Positions 16,097 to 24,067 are shown, numbered from the stretch's first letter. The stretch: 34,180 nt of DNA from Ruminococcus sp. (GCA_017460665.1 JAFUAO010000026.1:1-34180), one strand, 5' to 3'. Numbers and translations: made by a program. Notes: generated from the letters alone by a model not told the origin.

Positions 16097-16483
16097 ATGC
16101 TCGAGATACAGGAAAAATTCGACACCACTGGCTATGAGGAGCTGGCAGAGCGGGCCTCTGGCCGGGAGCTGCACATAACTGAGGCTCTTGACGGAGACAG
16201 GCCGATCGGCTATATCGCCTATTGGTACGGAGCTGACAAGACTACGGTCTGTGCCTATGACGACGGCGGAGACCTTATGCTCTGCGACGGTCTGGTCAGA
16301 TCTGTCATGTTCAAGAGCGTCCTCAAGGGGATCGGAGCCATGGAGTTCGACCTCGCCGAGGACAAGGCCTTCGACAGCCTCAGACGGCTAAGGTTCCTTA
16401 CCGGCGAGAGCCGGATCTGTCAGGAGCTGGACAGCTTCATGAACGGCTGTGAGAGCTGTAAGGAAAACAAAAAGGATAATTGA
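16097..16483 (+). CDS. Small hypothetical protein, possibly GNAT-like
   Basis: A 128-residue soluble protein of unrecognised family starting four bases after rluB. It has alternating beta-type segments (PIGYIAYWYGADKTTVCAYD, DLMLCDGLVRSVMFKSVL) that loosely recall a GNAT acyltransferase core, but no clear acetyl-CoA-binding signature was seen. The C-terminus carries a cysteine cluster (CESCKENK). The tight spacing puts it in the dacF-rluB-metA transcript. Function unknown. Confidence 0.75.
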   Translation: MLEIQEKFDTTGYEELAERASGRELHITEALDGDRPIGYIAYWYGADKTTVCAYDDGGDLMLCDGLVRSVMFKSVLKGIGAMEFDLAEDKAFDSLRRLRFLTGESRICQELDSFMNGCESCKENKKDN

Positions 16484-16504
16484 TACTGAAAGGAGCGATT
16501 TGAA

Positions 16505-17452
16505 ATGCCGATCCGTATTTCCTCTGAGCTTCCGGCATTCAGAACGCTTGGAGAAGAGAATATTTTCGTTATGTCCAAGGAGCGGGCCGAGCACCAGGAT
16601 ATACGCCCGCTGAAGGTAGCTATCGTCAACATCATGCCTAAGAAGATCGAGACCGAGAGCCAGCTCATGCGGCTGCTGAGCAATACGCCCCTCCAGGTGG
16701 ACATCGACCTTCTGCAAATGGCTTCACACGTCTCACGGAACACCTCACAGAAGCACCTTGAGGCCTTCTATAAGACCTTCGATGAGGTCAAGGACAGCCG
16801 CTATGACGGTATGATCGTCACCGGAGCTCCTGTTGAGCTCTTGGAGTACGAGGAGGTGGACTACTGGGACGAGATCACTCAGATCTTCGAGTGGTCCAAG
16901 ACCCACGTCTATTCGACACTGTATATCTGCTGGGCAGCCCAGGCCGGACTGTATTACCACTTCGGGATACCGAAGTATACCCTTCCTCAGAAGATGTTCG
17001 GGATCTTCCCCCACAGAGTGCTGAGGGAGAACGTCCAGCTCCTGAGAGGCTTCGACGATGTTTTCAACGTGCCCCATTCTCGGAACACCGAGGTAAGGCG
17101 TGAGGACATCGAGAAGGTGGGACAGCTTGAGATCCTCACCTATTCTGAGCTCTCAGGCGTCCACATCGTTGCCAATAAGAACGGCAGACAGTATTTCATA
17201 ACAGGCCATTCGGAGTACGACAGGGACACTATCGCCTCGGAGTATTTCCGTGACCTGAACAAGGGGATCGATATCCAGCTGCCATACAACTATTTCCCGG
17301 ACGACGATCCGGAGAAGCTGCCCCTCTTCTCTTGGAGGTGCGCTGCGAACCTGATGTTCTCGAACTGGCTCAACTACTGCGTCTATCAGAGGACGCCGTT
17401 CAATCTGGACGAGCTCGAGATCCGCAGCTGGACTTGGGAAACACCGCTCTGA
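16505..17452 (+). CDS. metA: Homoserine O-acetyltransferase (MetA type)
   Basis: Activates homoserine for methionine synthesis. The 315-residue protein is full-length for MetA, with catalytic C142 in [15 protein letters not shown] and the HSEYDRDT region carrying the His/Glu of the active site. At the position that sets acyl-donor choice it has E111 (GAPVE), as in Bacillus cereus MetA, where Glu selects acetyl-CoA; the E. coli succinyl enzyme has Gly. Acetyltransferase activity is therefore inferred, although the family name is often succinyltransferase. AAGGAG precedes ATG 16505. No riboswitch lies directly upstream, in contrast to metK. Confidence 0.94.
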   Translation: MPIRISSELPAFRTLGEENIFVMSKERAEHQDIRPLKVAIVNIMPKKIETESQLMRLLSNTPLQVDIDLLQMASHVSRNTSQKHLEAFYKTFDEVKDSRYDGMIVTGAPVELLEYEEVDYWDEITQIFEWSKTHVYSTLYICWAAQAGLYYHFGIPKYTLPQKMFGIFPHRVLRENVQLLRGFDDVFNVPHSRNTEVRREDIEKVGQLEILTYSELSGVHIVANKNGRQYFITGHSEYDRDTIASEYFRDLNKGIDIQLPYNYFPDDDPEKLPLFSWRCAANLMFSNWLNYCVYQRTPFNLDELEIRSWTWETPL

Positions 17453-17472
17453 TAATGAAAGGTATAGGGATC

Positions 17473-17913
17473 ATGGAAGACAACAGACTTGAGGACTTCG
17501 GTCCGGAGAAGTTCGACGTGGAGGAAAAGGTCTTCGTCGATCAAACGGAGTTCAAGGACTTCGACAAGCCAAAGCACTATAGGGGGAAGTTCTTTTCAGT
17601 GCTGACGCTGGTGCTGAGCCTTGTATCCTGCGTTTACGCACTGGGAGGCTTCTTCTGGATAACCGCTGCCGTATCCGGAGCAGCACTGGTGGTGGGAGCT
17701 ATCGCTCTCGCCCGAAAGCACAGCGACGCAGGAGTAGCACTGAGCGGTATGATCATCGCAGGTGCAGTCCTTGCCATTTGTATCTGGACCTACGCCGACG
17801 GCAGCGGCCATTGGGAAGACGAGGGCTGGAGGATGCCGTGGAGCTTTCCCAAAAGCTCCGATTACGGCGACGCAGAATATGAGGCTGAGATAACTGAGGA
17901 GGTGATCCTATGA
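17473..17913 (+). CDS. Small membrane protein, DUF4190-like
   Basis: A 146-residue protein: acidic cytoplasmic N-terminus (about 45 residues), then two to three membrane segments (SVLTLVLSLVSCVYALGGFF, AVSGAALVVGAIALA, GMIIAGAVLAICIW) and an acidic tail. The alternation of hydrophobic stretches and the IALARKHSDAGVALSGMII segment recall DUF4190-type proteins. ATG 17473 is favoured by AAAGG at 17458-17462; the longer frame runs back into metA. It overlaps the next gene by four bases. Confidence 0.8.
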   Translation: MEDNRLEDFGPEKFDVEEKVFVDQTEFKDFDKPKHYRGKFFSVLTLVLSLVSCVYALGGFFWITAAVSGAALVVGAIALARKHSDAGVALSGMIIAGAVLAICIWTYADGSGHWEDEGWRMPWSFPKSSDYGDAEYEAEITEEVIL

Positions 17914-18368
17914 GCGAAAAGACCTACATCGACGAGATGAGCTGCGAGATGATCGACGAGATGAGCGACGCCATGGTGGACGACACCAAGGGCCGCCGCC
18001 GGAGGGAATTCAACGACTTAGGGATCACCGGCAGGCCTAAGGTAGCCGACTCGAACAAGCACTCCGGCGGGAGCCATCTCTGCGAGGACGGCGACGCCCA
18101 TGACGCTATCGAGCAAAGGCGGTCGGTGGACTATCGGACAGTGAACAGCGACAGGCCCCAAAAGACCACGGTCTATACCACTCAGCGCAGCTACCAGCAC
18201 CCCTCTCAGCAGGGGACCCAGGTCTCTGGAAAGGGCGTGCTGCTGCTGATCCTGATCTTGATGTTCGTGATCGGGTGCTTCGCCAGCTCGCTGCCGCTGG
18301 TAGTGATCAGCATAATACTGTTCGTTTCAGTTTTCAGCAAAAAAAATAACGGCTCAGGCCGTAAGTGA
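17910..18368 (+). CDS. Hypothetical membrane protein
   Basis: A 152-residue protein with a long polar, charged N-terminal region (about 105 residues, rich in Asp/Glu/Arg) and two adjacent hydrophobic segments near the C-terminus (VLLLILILMFVIGCFASS, LPLVVISIILFVSVFS). Translation is coupled to the previous gene (ATGA overlap) and a GAGGTGATCC ribosome site lies upstream. No family recognised. Confidence 0.75.
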   Translation: MSEKTYIDEMSCEMIDEMSDAMVDDTKGRRRREFNDLGITGRPKVADSNKHSGGSHLCEDGDAHDAIEQRRSVDYRTVNSDRPQKTTVYTTQRSYQHPSQQGTQVSGKGVLLLILILMFVIGCFASSLPLVVISIILFVSVFSKKNNGSGRK

Positions 18369-18389
18369 ACGATATAGGAGGTAAATCAT

Positions 18390-18938
18390 ATGAGCGATGT
18401 ATACGTTGACAACAATAACTACACACAGCAGGACGAGACGCCAAATTCCTACAAGAAGGGCTTTGCCATAACCTCATTCGTGCTGGGCCTTTTGGGACTT
18501 CTCTGCTGCTTCTGCGGACTGGGCTGGATCTTAGCGCCCCTTGCGCTGATCTTCGGCATCATCTCCCTTGCCACGAAGCGTGGAGGCAAGGGCCTTGCGA
18601 TCGCAGGCGTGGTGCTGGCAGCTATAACTCTGCTGCTGCTGATCTGCTTCAGAGTTTTCTTCGGAGAGGTCTCAGACGACTTCATGAAGTTCGCCCTGAA
18701 CGGTCCTCAGTATGTTGCGGATTATGAGGCAACAGGCGAGGTGCCGGAGGAATTCCAGAAGTACAGGGATCCCAAGTACGACAAGTACTGGTCCTCCTTC
18801 GAGGTAAGGGACTTCGATGAGTTCTACGCCAAGATCGTAAAGCAGTACAAGGATCAGTACATCAGCCAGGGAGGAACTCTGCCGCCGCCCTCATCAGGGA
18901 GCACGTCGGCTGAGCTTAGTCTGCTGCCGGCTGTCTAA
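18390..18938 (+). CDS. DUF4190-like membrane protein with C-terminal domain
   Basis: A 182-residue protein. A short polar N-terminus precedes two membrane segments (AITSFVLGLLGLLCCFCGLGWILAPLALIFG and LAIAGVVLAAITLLLLICF) with the intervening SLATKRGGKGLAIAG loop typical of DUF4190-type proteins. A hydrophilic domain of about 90 residues follows, with repeated aromatic and acidic residues. AGGAGGT lies before ATG 18390. Its stop overlaps the convergent DUF2752 gene by four bases. Confidence 0.82.
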   Translation: MSDVYVDNNNYTQQDETPNSYKKGFAITSFVLGLLGLLCCFCGLGWILAPLALIFGIISLATKRGGKGLAIAGVVLAAITLLLLICFRVFFGEVSDDFMKFALNGPQYVADYEATGEVPEEFQKYRDPKYDKYWSSFEVRDFDEFYAKIVKQYKDQYISQGGTLPPPSSGSTSAELSLLPAV

Positions 18939-19345
18939 AACCAGAGGCTCACAGGAGCCAGCGCCGGGATCAGGTTCCGGAGCACACAATAAGCTACCGC
19001 TATCCCCGAGACTGCAAGGTAAAAATTGCGGCTCTCGGGGATCAGCTTTATTTTTTTGCCCAGAGCCGTGAAGATGTTCTGCACCCAGAAGAGGAGGAGC
19101 CATGCTCCTGCCGCCACGAAGAGGGCGTTGTCCCTGAGAGCCGTCAGGAGATCCCCCGCAGCAAGGTCGTACAGACAGTGTGAGCCTCCACAGCCCGGGC
19201 AGTACACTCTCAGGAAGAGCCTCGCCGGGCAGGGCGGGACGTGCATACTGATATTTTGCCGGTAGAAGCCGATGAACAGGTACCCCAGCGGCAGAAGTAC
19301 AAGTGGAAGGAGCGCTATGACAGCGCTCTTTTTGCGTTTACCCAT
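18935..19345 (-). CDS. DUF2752 membrane protein
   Basis: A 136-residue membrane protein with three hydrophobic segments and the DUF2752 hallmark C49-P-G-C52-G-G in RVYCPGCGGSHCLYDLAAGDLLTAL. The paired cysteines in that motif suggest metal or redox chemistry, but the function is unknown. AAAGGAGAGC precedes ATG 19345. It converges on the DUF4190-like gene with overlapping stops and is divergent from spoIIP. Confidence 0.9.
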   Translation of the reverse strand: MGKRKKSAVIALLPLVLLPLGYLFIGFYRQNISMHVPPCPARLFLRVYCPGCGGSHCLYDLAAGDLLTALRDNALFVAAGAWLLLFWVQNIFTALGKKIKLIPESRNFYLAVSGIAVAYCVLRNLIPALAPVSLWF

Positions 19346-19441
19346 AAAGCTCTCCTTTCGGACAATTTTTGCGGAAAAATTGATCTTTGCCGGAATGATC
19401 CGGCGAAAACGGAAGTATGATATTAGTAAAGAGGTGAGAGG

Positions 19442-20614
19442 ATGACCCGTATGAAGAAAAGAAGACTTGCTCAGGCGGTGAGGCTGGGGCTGCTCCTTGG
19501 TGCGCCATTGGCGGTGGGAGCTCTCACGAAGTGCCTTCCTGCGGCAAGGAGCGCCCTTTCAGGCTTTGCAGATGCAGACCTTGGCAAGAGCACCGCAGGG
19601 GAGCTGGTCCGCCAGCCCGACTACGCACAGGACTCCGGAGCTGACCCGAAGAAGGATATACTGAGCGGCGCCCTGATCGTCTCCGAGGGCTACGGGATCG
19701 AGGCTGAGACCCGTCAGAGCGGCACAGGGGTCAAGCTGCTGAGCCCCCTGGAGATGGTGAGCCTTGATCCCGGCCCTAAGCCCTATCCGGCTGAGGACCA
19801 GTGGTCCCTTGACGGCACTGTGCTGAGGACCACCTACGGCGAGTACAGCGGCGACAGCTTTTTCGACCTTGAGGGCGGCGGTCAGGTCAACAACAAGACC
19901 TCCCTCTCCAACGAGACCCTTCTCAGCGAGAGCCGCTGTCTGCCAAATTTCACTATAACTGACACGGACGAGCCGCAGGTGCTGATCTATCACACCCACA
20001 CCACCGAGAGCTTCGAGCCCTTCGTCCGGGAGAGCTACGATACCTCATTCAACTACCGCACCACCGACGACACCAAGAACATCGTCATGGTGGGGGACGC
20101 TATCCAGGCGGAGCTGGAGGCCTGCGGGATCGGCGTGATCCACGCCCGGACGATCCACGACTACCCCTCCTACAACGGCTCATACGGCCGGAGCCGTGAG
20201 ACGATCCTTCCCATTTTGGAGCAGTACCCCACGATCAAGGTGGCGCTGGACATACACCGTGACGCTATCTCAGCCGACGGTGTGGCCTACCAGCCCTTTT
20301 CCGTCCAGCAGGGGAAGGAGGCGGCTCAGGTCATGATCATCTCCGGCTGCGACGACGGGACCCTTGATATGCCGGAGTACATGAAGAACTTCCACTTCGC
20401 CTGCGCCCTACAGCAGCAGCTGGAGTCCGACTGGCAGGGGCTGACCCGGCCCATACTCTTCGACTACCGCCACTACAATCAGGACCTGACCACAGGGAGC
20501 CTGCTGATCGAGGTGGGCTCCCACGGGAACACCCTTGAGCAGGTGCAGTATTCCGGCCAGCTCATCGGCCGGTCCCTGGGGGAGCTCCTGAGCGCCATAA
20601 AGGAGCAGTCATGA
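19442..20614 (+). CDS. spoIIP: Stage II sporulation protein P (peptidoglycan hydrolase)
   Basis: A 390-residue membrane-anchored amidase/endopeptidase that, with SpoIID, thins septal peptidoglycan during forespore engulfment. An N-terminal hydrophobic segment (about 12-29) precedes a catalytic domain beginning near residue 178. Probable zinc ligands and catalytic residues are in LIYHTHTTESF (H184, H186, E189), ALDIHRDA (H272) and SLLIEVGSHGNT (E357), all family-conserved blocks. AAAGAGGTGAG lies upstream of ATG 19442. No sigma-A promoter was found ahead of it, consistent with sporulation sigma control (inference). Confidence 0.95.
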   Translation: MTRMKKRRLAQAVRLGLLLGAPLAVGALTKCLPAARSALSGFADADLGKSTAGELVRQPDYAQDSGADPKKDILSGALIVSEGYGIEAETRQSGTGVKLLSPLEMVSLDPGPKPYPAEDQWSLDGTVLRTTYGEYSGDSFFDLEGGGQVNNKTSLSNETLLSESRCLPNFTITDTDEPQVLIYHTHTTESFEPFVRESYDTSFNYRTTDDTKNIVMVGDAIQAELEACGIGVIHARTIHDYPSYNGSYGRSRETILPILEQYPTIKVALDIHRDAISADGVAYQPFSVQQGKEAAQVMIISGCDDGTLDMPEYMKNFHFACALQQQLESDWQGLTRPILFDYRHYNQDLTTGSLLIEVGSHGNTLEQVQYSGQLIGRSLGELLSAIKEQS

Positions 20615-20910
20615 GAAGCAAAAAGACCGCAGCAGGAGCGGCCGTTGTTTACCTGCTCCTGACCGGCGGTCTTTGGATGTTCGTTAGGTCCTACGCCAGC
20701 TTCCGCACACGGATCTCTCCGCAGGAGGGAGCGGCGCTGTCGGTCCAGGCAGATCACGGCGAGCTGAGATCGGACTTCCTTGGAAAGGAGGCCGTCCTTG
20801 ACCTGAGCCCTTTGAGCTCTGACAGCCCCGGCTATCTCCCGGCCTATCTCTTGGTCCCCGACGAGGTGCGGGCGTGGGTGCTGTTATGCAGAGTGGTGGA
20901 TGAGCTTTGA
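20611..20910 (+). CDS. Small hypothetical membrane-anchored protein
   Basis: A 99-residue ORF that overlaps the spoIIP stop by four bases (ATGA), so it is probably translated with it. One hydrophobic segment (about 8-27) is followed by a polar domain. No family recognised. Its last 27 bases overlap the convergent hydrolase gene. Possible alternative: a degenerate tail of the spoIIP transcript. Confidence 0.6.
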   Translation: MRSKKTAAGAAVVYLLLTGGLWMFVRSYASFRTRISPQEGAALSVQADHGELRSDFLGKEAVLDLSPLSSDSPGYLPAYLLVPDEVRAWVLLCRVVDEL

Positions 20911-21444
20911 CTGCATATCGTAGTAGAAGGTGTTGAGCTCCCCTGAGTAGATCAGCTCCGAGCCGGGGAAGTTCCGGAAGTCGTCGGGCTTGTACAGGCA
21001 GAAGGGCTTCTCCAGAGGGATCCCCACCTTGTCCAGGGTGTATGCCACGAACTGAGAACAGACGAAGCTGGTCTCACGCTGCCATTCGATGTTGAAATAA
21101 ACGGCCAAAAGGCCCAGCAGGTTGTAGGAATAGATGTTCCTGTTATGTGAGAAATGTTCGATGATCAGCTCATATTTTTCCTTTTGCTCCTGAGAAACGG
21201 GGATACGGTAGATCTCACATGGGATGAAGCCATAGTCGCCGAGGGTGCCCTTGCCCACGATCTCTTTATTGAAGGTCGCCGGGAGAGGGAAGGGGCGGTA
21301 GGTCCTGCAGAAGCTGTACATCTCTGATAAGCGCTCGTCGCCTGAGAGGGAGACGTGGTTGAATGGCTTCTTAGTGATGAACTTGAAGAAGCGGGCAGGC
21401 CGGGTGCCTGTCTGAGCGACTATGAGATATATGTAGTGGTCCAA
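20884..21444 (-). CDS. Permuted papain-fold (YiiX/NlpC-P60-like) hydrolase
   Basis: A 186-residue protein resembling circularly permuted NlpC/P60-superfamily enzymes (YiiX/YebB type), in which the catalytic His comes before the Cys. Candidates are H30 in KPFNHVSLS and C129 in TSFVCSQFVAYTLDKVG. Such proteins act on amide or thioester bonds of cell-wall or lipid substrates; the substrate here is unknown. The frame is open back to 21495, but TTG 21444 is taken as the start because GGAGGTG lies six bases upstream and the sequence then begins DHYIYLIVAQTG, a natural beginning for the fold. It is transcribed from a promoter back-to-back with that of tRNA-Arg. Confidence 0.8.
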   Translation of the reverse strand: MDHYIYLIVAQTGTRPARFFKFITKKPFNHVSLSGDERLSEMYSFCRTYRPFPLPATFNKEIVGKGTLGDYGFIPCEIYRIPVSQEQKEKYELIIEHFSHNRNIYSYNLLGLLAVYFNIEWQRETSFVCSQFVAYTLDKVGIPLEKPFCLYKPDDFRNFPGSELIYSGELNTFYYDMQSKLIHHSA

Positions 21445-21536
21445 AATTTCACCTCCGAGAGGGATCTGTCGTGCAGGCGGGGTAAAAATGAACAAAAAGT
21501 TTGACCTCCGCCGCAGTCAAAATATAGTCTTTAATA

Positions 21537-21565
21537 ATTATACCACAACCACTTGAAAATTTCAA
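21537..21565 (-). promoter_or_regulatory. Promoter of the papain-fold gene (divergent pair)
   Basis: Minus strand TTGAAA (21565-21560), 17-bp spacer ending TGG, TATAAT (21542-21537). Its -35 box is half of the palindrome TTGAAAATTTCAA (21553-21565) shared with the tRNA promoter. Confidence 0.82.
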
Positions 21566-21581
21566 GAGTTTATGGTATAAT
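21553..21581 (+). promoter_or_regulatory. tRNA-Arg promoter
   Basis: TTGAAA (21553-21558), 17-bp spacer ending TGG, TATAAT (21576-21581). Transcription would start about ten bases before the tRNA. Confidence 0.88.
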
Positions 21582-21598
21582 TGTTGTTAGTGTGATAT

Positions 21599-21673
21599 GC
21601 GCCTGTAGCTCAGTGGATAGAGCAGTGGCCTCCGACGCCATGTGCGCAGGTTCGACTCCTGTCAGGCGTACCA
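21599..21673 (+). tRNA. tRNA-Arg (anticodon CCG)
   Basis: A complete 75-base cloverleaf: acceptor GCGCCTG/CAGGCGT (first pair G-U), D-stem GCTC/GAGC, anticodon stem GTGGC/GCCAT with loop CTCCGAC (anticodon CCG, reading CGG), T-stem GCAGG/CCTGT with loop TTCGACT, and an encoded CCA end (21671-21673). Confidence 0.97.
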
Positions 21674-21766
21674 GGCAGCGTGACGCTGCACCCGGTTTTG
21701 CGCCTCACTTTATGTGGGGCTCTTGTTTTTCTGCAAGACCTCAGCTCTATCTAAACGTCCAAACGC

Positions 21767-21795
21767 AAAGACCGCCTATGATAGGCGGTCTTTTT
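21767..21795 (+). terminator. Hairpin/terminator, copy 1 of a duplicated pair
   Basis: AAAGACCGCCTAT (21767-21779), G, ATAGGCGGTCTTT (21781-21793) followed by T and CATAT: a perfect 13-bp inverted repeat with a T-tract on plus. Almost the same sequence recurs at 24068-24098. It can terminate the tRNA transcript and lies between the tRNA and the decayed islet. Confidence 0.85.
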
Positions 21796-21835
21796 CATAT
21801 AGGGTAACGCATTTAGGCTGACCTAAAACGGGAGG

Positions 21836-22530
21836 CTATGCCTGATCGATACTGAAAACAGAATGGGGCTCATTGCAGTACTGGAGCAGGAGGGCGATCT
21901 TTTTCATCTTGTCATTGATGCCGTAGGATGTGCCGACCGTTACTCCTCCGCCCACGTTCAGGCGCCTGCAAACACGGAAATACGACGGCATATCCACCGG
22001 TGCGATCTTTGGATGATCGACCGCAGAGAGGCAGTTCATGCCCGGCGCATCTATGATGCCCGGGAGGACCTCCGGGTGCCGGGAGAGGACCTAACTGAAA
22101 ACAGTGAACATCATCTCTGACTGGTTCGAGACATAGCTCTTGCCGTAGAGAGTAAAGGGAATGTCGTTGGGGACCTTCTTATTCTCTGCTGCATCACCGG
22201 TATCGGCAGCTTCCGGCTCGGCTCCACGGACAGCTTCCTCGACTTGGGCCGGGGCAGCCTGTACCGGGGCTGTCTGTACCGGAGCGGCGGCAGGCTTTGC
22301 AGCCGGTCTTTCGTGCTCCGCCATAAATACCGGAGCCGCAGCGTTGCGAAGGGTCGATGCGACAGCGCCCGGATCCTTGACCGTGATACCGCCGACAGCA
22401 TTGAGCACCTGATGGATCTCTCGGAGATCAGATCCCTTGTGATGATGTGTTTATCGTTCCGCTGTATGGAGCTGCTGAGCAGCAGCTTCAGGTCCATGCG
22501 GGCGGTCCTGATCTTATCGATATTATCCAT
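21836..22530 (-). pseudogene. Decayed gene with frameshift and in-frame amber stop
   Basis: Three fragments make one protein when joined. The 5' part starts MDNIDKIRTARMDLKLLLSS and runs to ITRDLISE. A two-base AG-type expansion near 22420 then shifts the frame into IHQVLNAVGGITVKDPGAVASTL, a Pro/Ala/Gln-rich linker, and SNQSEMMFTVFS. There an in-frame TAG (22091-22093) interrupts the protein, after which the same frame continues VLSRHPEVLPGIIDAPGMN to a stop at 21836. The downstream domain (MPSYFRVCRRLNVGGGVTVGTSYG, KMKKIALLLQYCNEP) looks well conserved. No start codon with a ribosome site was seen and coding sense extends about 48 bases further upstream to about 22578, so the 5' end may be missing too. 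Family not recognised. Confidence 0.75.
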
Positions 22531-22585
22531 GTCGTTCAGCAGAGCGAGGATTTTGAACAGGTGGAAGGATCTCAGGAAATGTCGA

Positions 22586-22614
22586 TTGACTTATGACCGC
22601 AGCTATGGTATAAT
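22586..22614 (+). promoter_or_regulatory. Promoter of the AT-rich membrane protein gene
   Basis: TTGACT (22586-22591), 17-bp spacer ending TGG, TATAAT (22609-22614); a start near 22621 leaves a very short leader. Confidence 0.85.
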
Positions 22615-22650
22615 AAAGCTCGCAGTAAAAACAGAAAGTTGAATGATAAA

Positions 22651-23121
22651 ATGAGAAAGCAACAATTCATTACAGTACATGAAGAAAATTTAAGTATTGC
22701 AAAATTCCTTGGAATCATCGCCGCCATAATTTGCATATTTTACTCTTTTAGAGGACTATTTATGGGAGAAACCTTTGTAAAAGGCTTTATAAAATCATGG
22801 CTGTCTGGATTTGGTATAGTTGCCTTATTGTTTGTTTTACTTGTTGCGTTGATATTTTTTCTTGATTGGTTGCTGTATTCATGTGTAAGAAAAGTAGTCA
22901 TCATGAAAGGTACCAAGCACAACGGAATAGTTGCCTCAGAAATAGGAAAGAAGCATACAAGCCGTGGTGCTGTTCGTCTTAATTGGAAATACGTCATAGA
23001 GCTTGAAGACTACTCAATATATTTAAGTACTGCATATACAAGTCAGATACCTTTAAGAAGAAAATGCACAGTCTATATTCTTGGATCAAAATGTATAATT
23101 ACCGCCTTTGACGTGAAATAG
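22651..23121 (+). CDS. AT-rich two-TM membrane protein, probably acquired
   Basis: A 156-residue protein from ATG 22651; the frame can also start at TTG 22639, and neither start has a good ribosome site. Two hydrophobic segments (FLGIIAAIICIFYSF and GIVALLFVLLVALIFFLDWLLY) are followed by a soluble basic C-terminal domain of about 80 residues with beta-type pattern. No family recognised. Base composition and codon use (many A/T-ending codons) differ strongly from the G+C-rich neighbours, suggesting recent transfer. It has its own strong promoter and sits between decayed genes. Confidence 0.75.
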   Translation: MRKQQFITVHEENLSIAKFLGIIAAIICIFYSFRGLFMGETFVKGFIKSWLSGFGIVALLFVLLVALIFFLDWLLYSCVRKVVIMKGTKHNGIVASEIGKKHTSRGAVRLNWKYVIELEDYSIYLSTAYTSQIPLRRKCTVYILGSKCIITAFDVK

Positions 23122-23150
23122 CATAATTTTATTTTATTGGAGGAAATACA

Positions 23151-23306
23151 ATGGAAAAAGAGCAAAACACCGTTGAACTTACAAGGTCACTATACAAGGA
23201 GATCAAGGCTATGAACCGTGAGCAAATGCAGAGCGTACTTACGAATATCTATCAGCAAGGAGCTGAAAGCGTTGAGCATAGCCGATGTCGTGGAACAGCG
23301 AGGTAA
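23151..23306 (+). pseudogene. Truncated small gene, 51 codons
   Basis: A TTGGAGG ribosome site precedes ATG 23151. The product starts MEKEQNTVELTRSLYKEIK and has a helical, charged pattern to about YQQGAESVE. The remaining codons (HSRCRGTAR) are antisense to the end of the HD-type gene, so the original gene appears cut at about 23275 and closed by a chance stop at 23304-23306. It follows the AT-rich membrane gene by 29 bases and may share its transcript. Family not recognised. Confidence 0.6.
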
Positions 23307-24000
23307 GTCCCCAGAATTCGAGGAACTTCGCTGCCAGCCTATGATCCTCTGTGTCGGTATCTGCCGGGAGCCCAAGGGCATCGGCGTATGCGTCACGGAA
23401 GGCCTTCCTGTAGCTGCTGCTGGTGTCATAGACAGCAAGTCCTATCAGGAAGACATAAACTGAGTGGGAAAAATGATCCCTGTGCTTCATCAGCAGAGAG
23501 CTTGCGTTGCTCTCAAATTCAGAGAGCATATCGATCATAGCCTTTGTCTTGTGGCAGCTCCCGAAGAACATCTCAAGATAACAGAAGTATATATCGAAGG
23601 CGTCCTTGGTGATGCCGGATCCCATGGATCTGTGAACAGAGACCTCAAGGCAGCGGCGGTCAAGGTCGCACTGCATATTATAAGGGATCTGACCGGGCTT
23701 CAGGCTGGCGCCGTCGCTGTCCATCTTCCTGGCGGCCTCCTCGAAGTTGTTGGGGTCGTTCTCGATGATACGGATATGGTCCATATGCTTAGGATCGGTC
23801 ATATACCGCAGGTCAGCGCATCGGCAGCGTATGAAGCTCACGGCGTGCTGTTCCAGCTCTGTTATGGGCTTATAGCTGGGAACTCCCTTTTTCACACGCT
23901 TACTGGTACTTTCGATCTCCCAGCAGCGGCTGACAGTGAAGGGCTCCGGGATATGCGGAGCGTCCTCGACGGCGTAGAGCCCCCGGTCGATCTGCTGCAT
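23239..24000 (-). pseudogene. Truncated HD-type gene
   Basis: A frame of 253 residues whose C-terminal half has HD-like features: MKHRDHFSHSVYVFLIGL and, near the end, FWGLTSLFHDIGYA. Immediately after FHDIG the sequence runs into DNA antisense to the truncated small gene (QRFQLLADRYS), so everything C-terminal to the HD pair is lost. At the 5' end no ribosome site precedes ATG 24000, and sense-like codons (AYRALAAM) extend upstream to a stop, so the N-terminus may also be missing. HD proteins are metal-dependent phosphohydrolases; here activity is unlikely. An alternative is a short intact gene of unknown function. Confidence 0.65.
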
Positions 24001-24067
24001 AGCAGCGAGCGCACGGTACGCTTTTTTGGATCTTTACAGTGGGGCGAGATCTGCCTCCCAAAAGCTA

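Noticed and set aside
19389-19404. GCCGGA-ATGA-TCCGGC hairpin upstream of spoIIP
   Set aside because: Too small and without a T-tract to call a terminator; could be chance. No confident sporulation-sigma promoter could be placed either.
21675-21690. GCAGCG-TGA-CGCTGC hairpin right after the tRNA as its terminator
   Set aside because: It has only a weak T-tract; the hairpin at 21767-21795 is a much better terminator.
21863-22120. 85-codon plus-strand ORF
   Set aside because: It is antisense to the pseudogene domain that shows clear protein-like sequence on the minus strand; no ribosome site.
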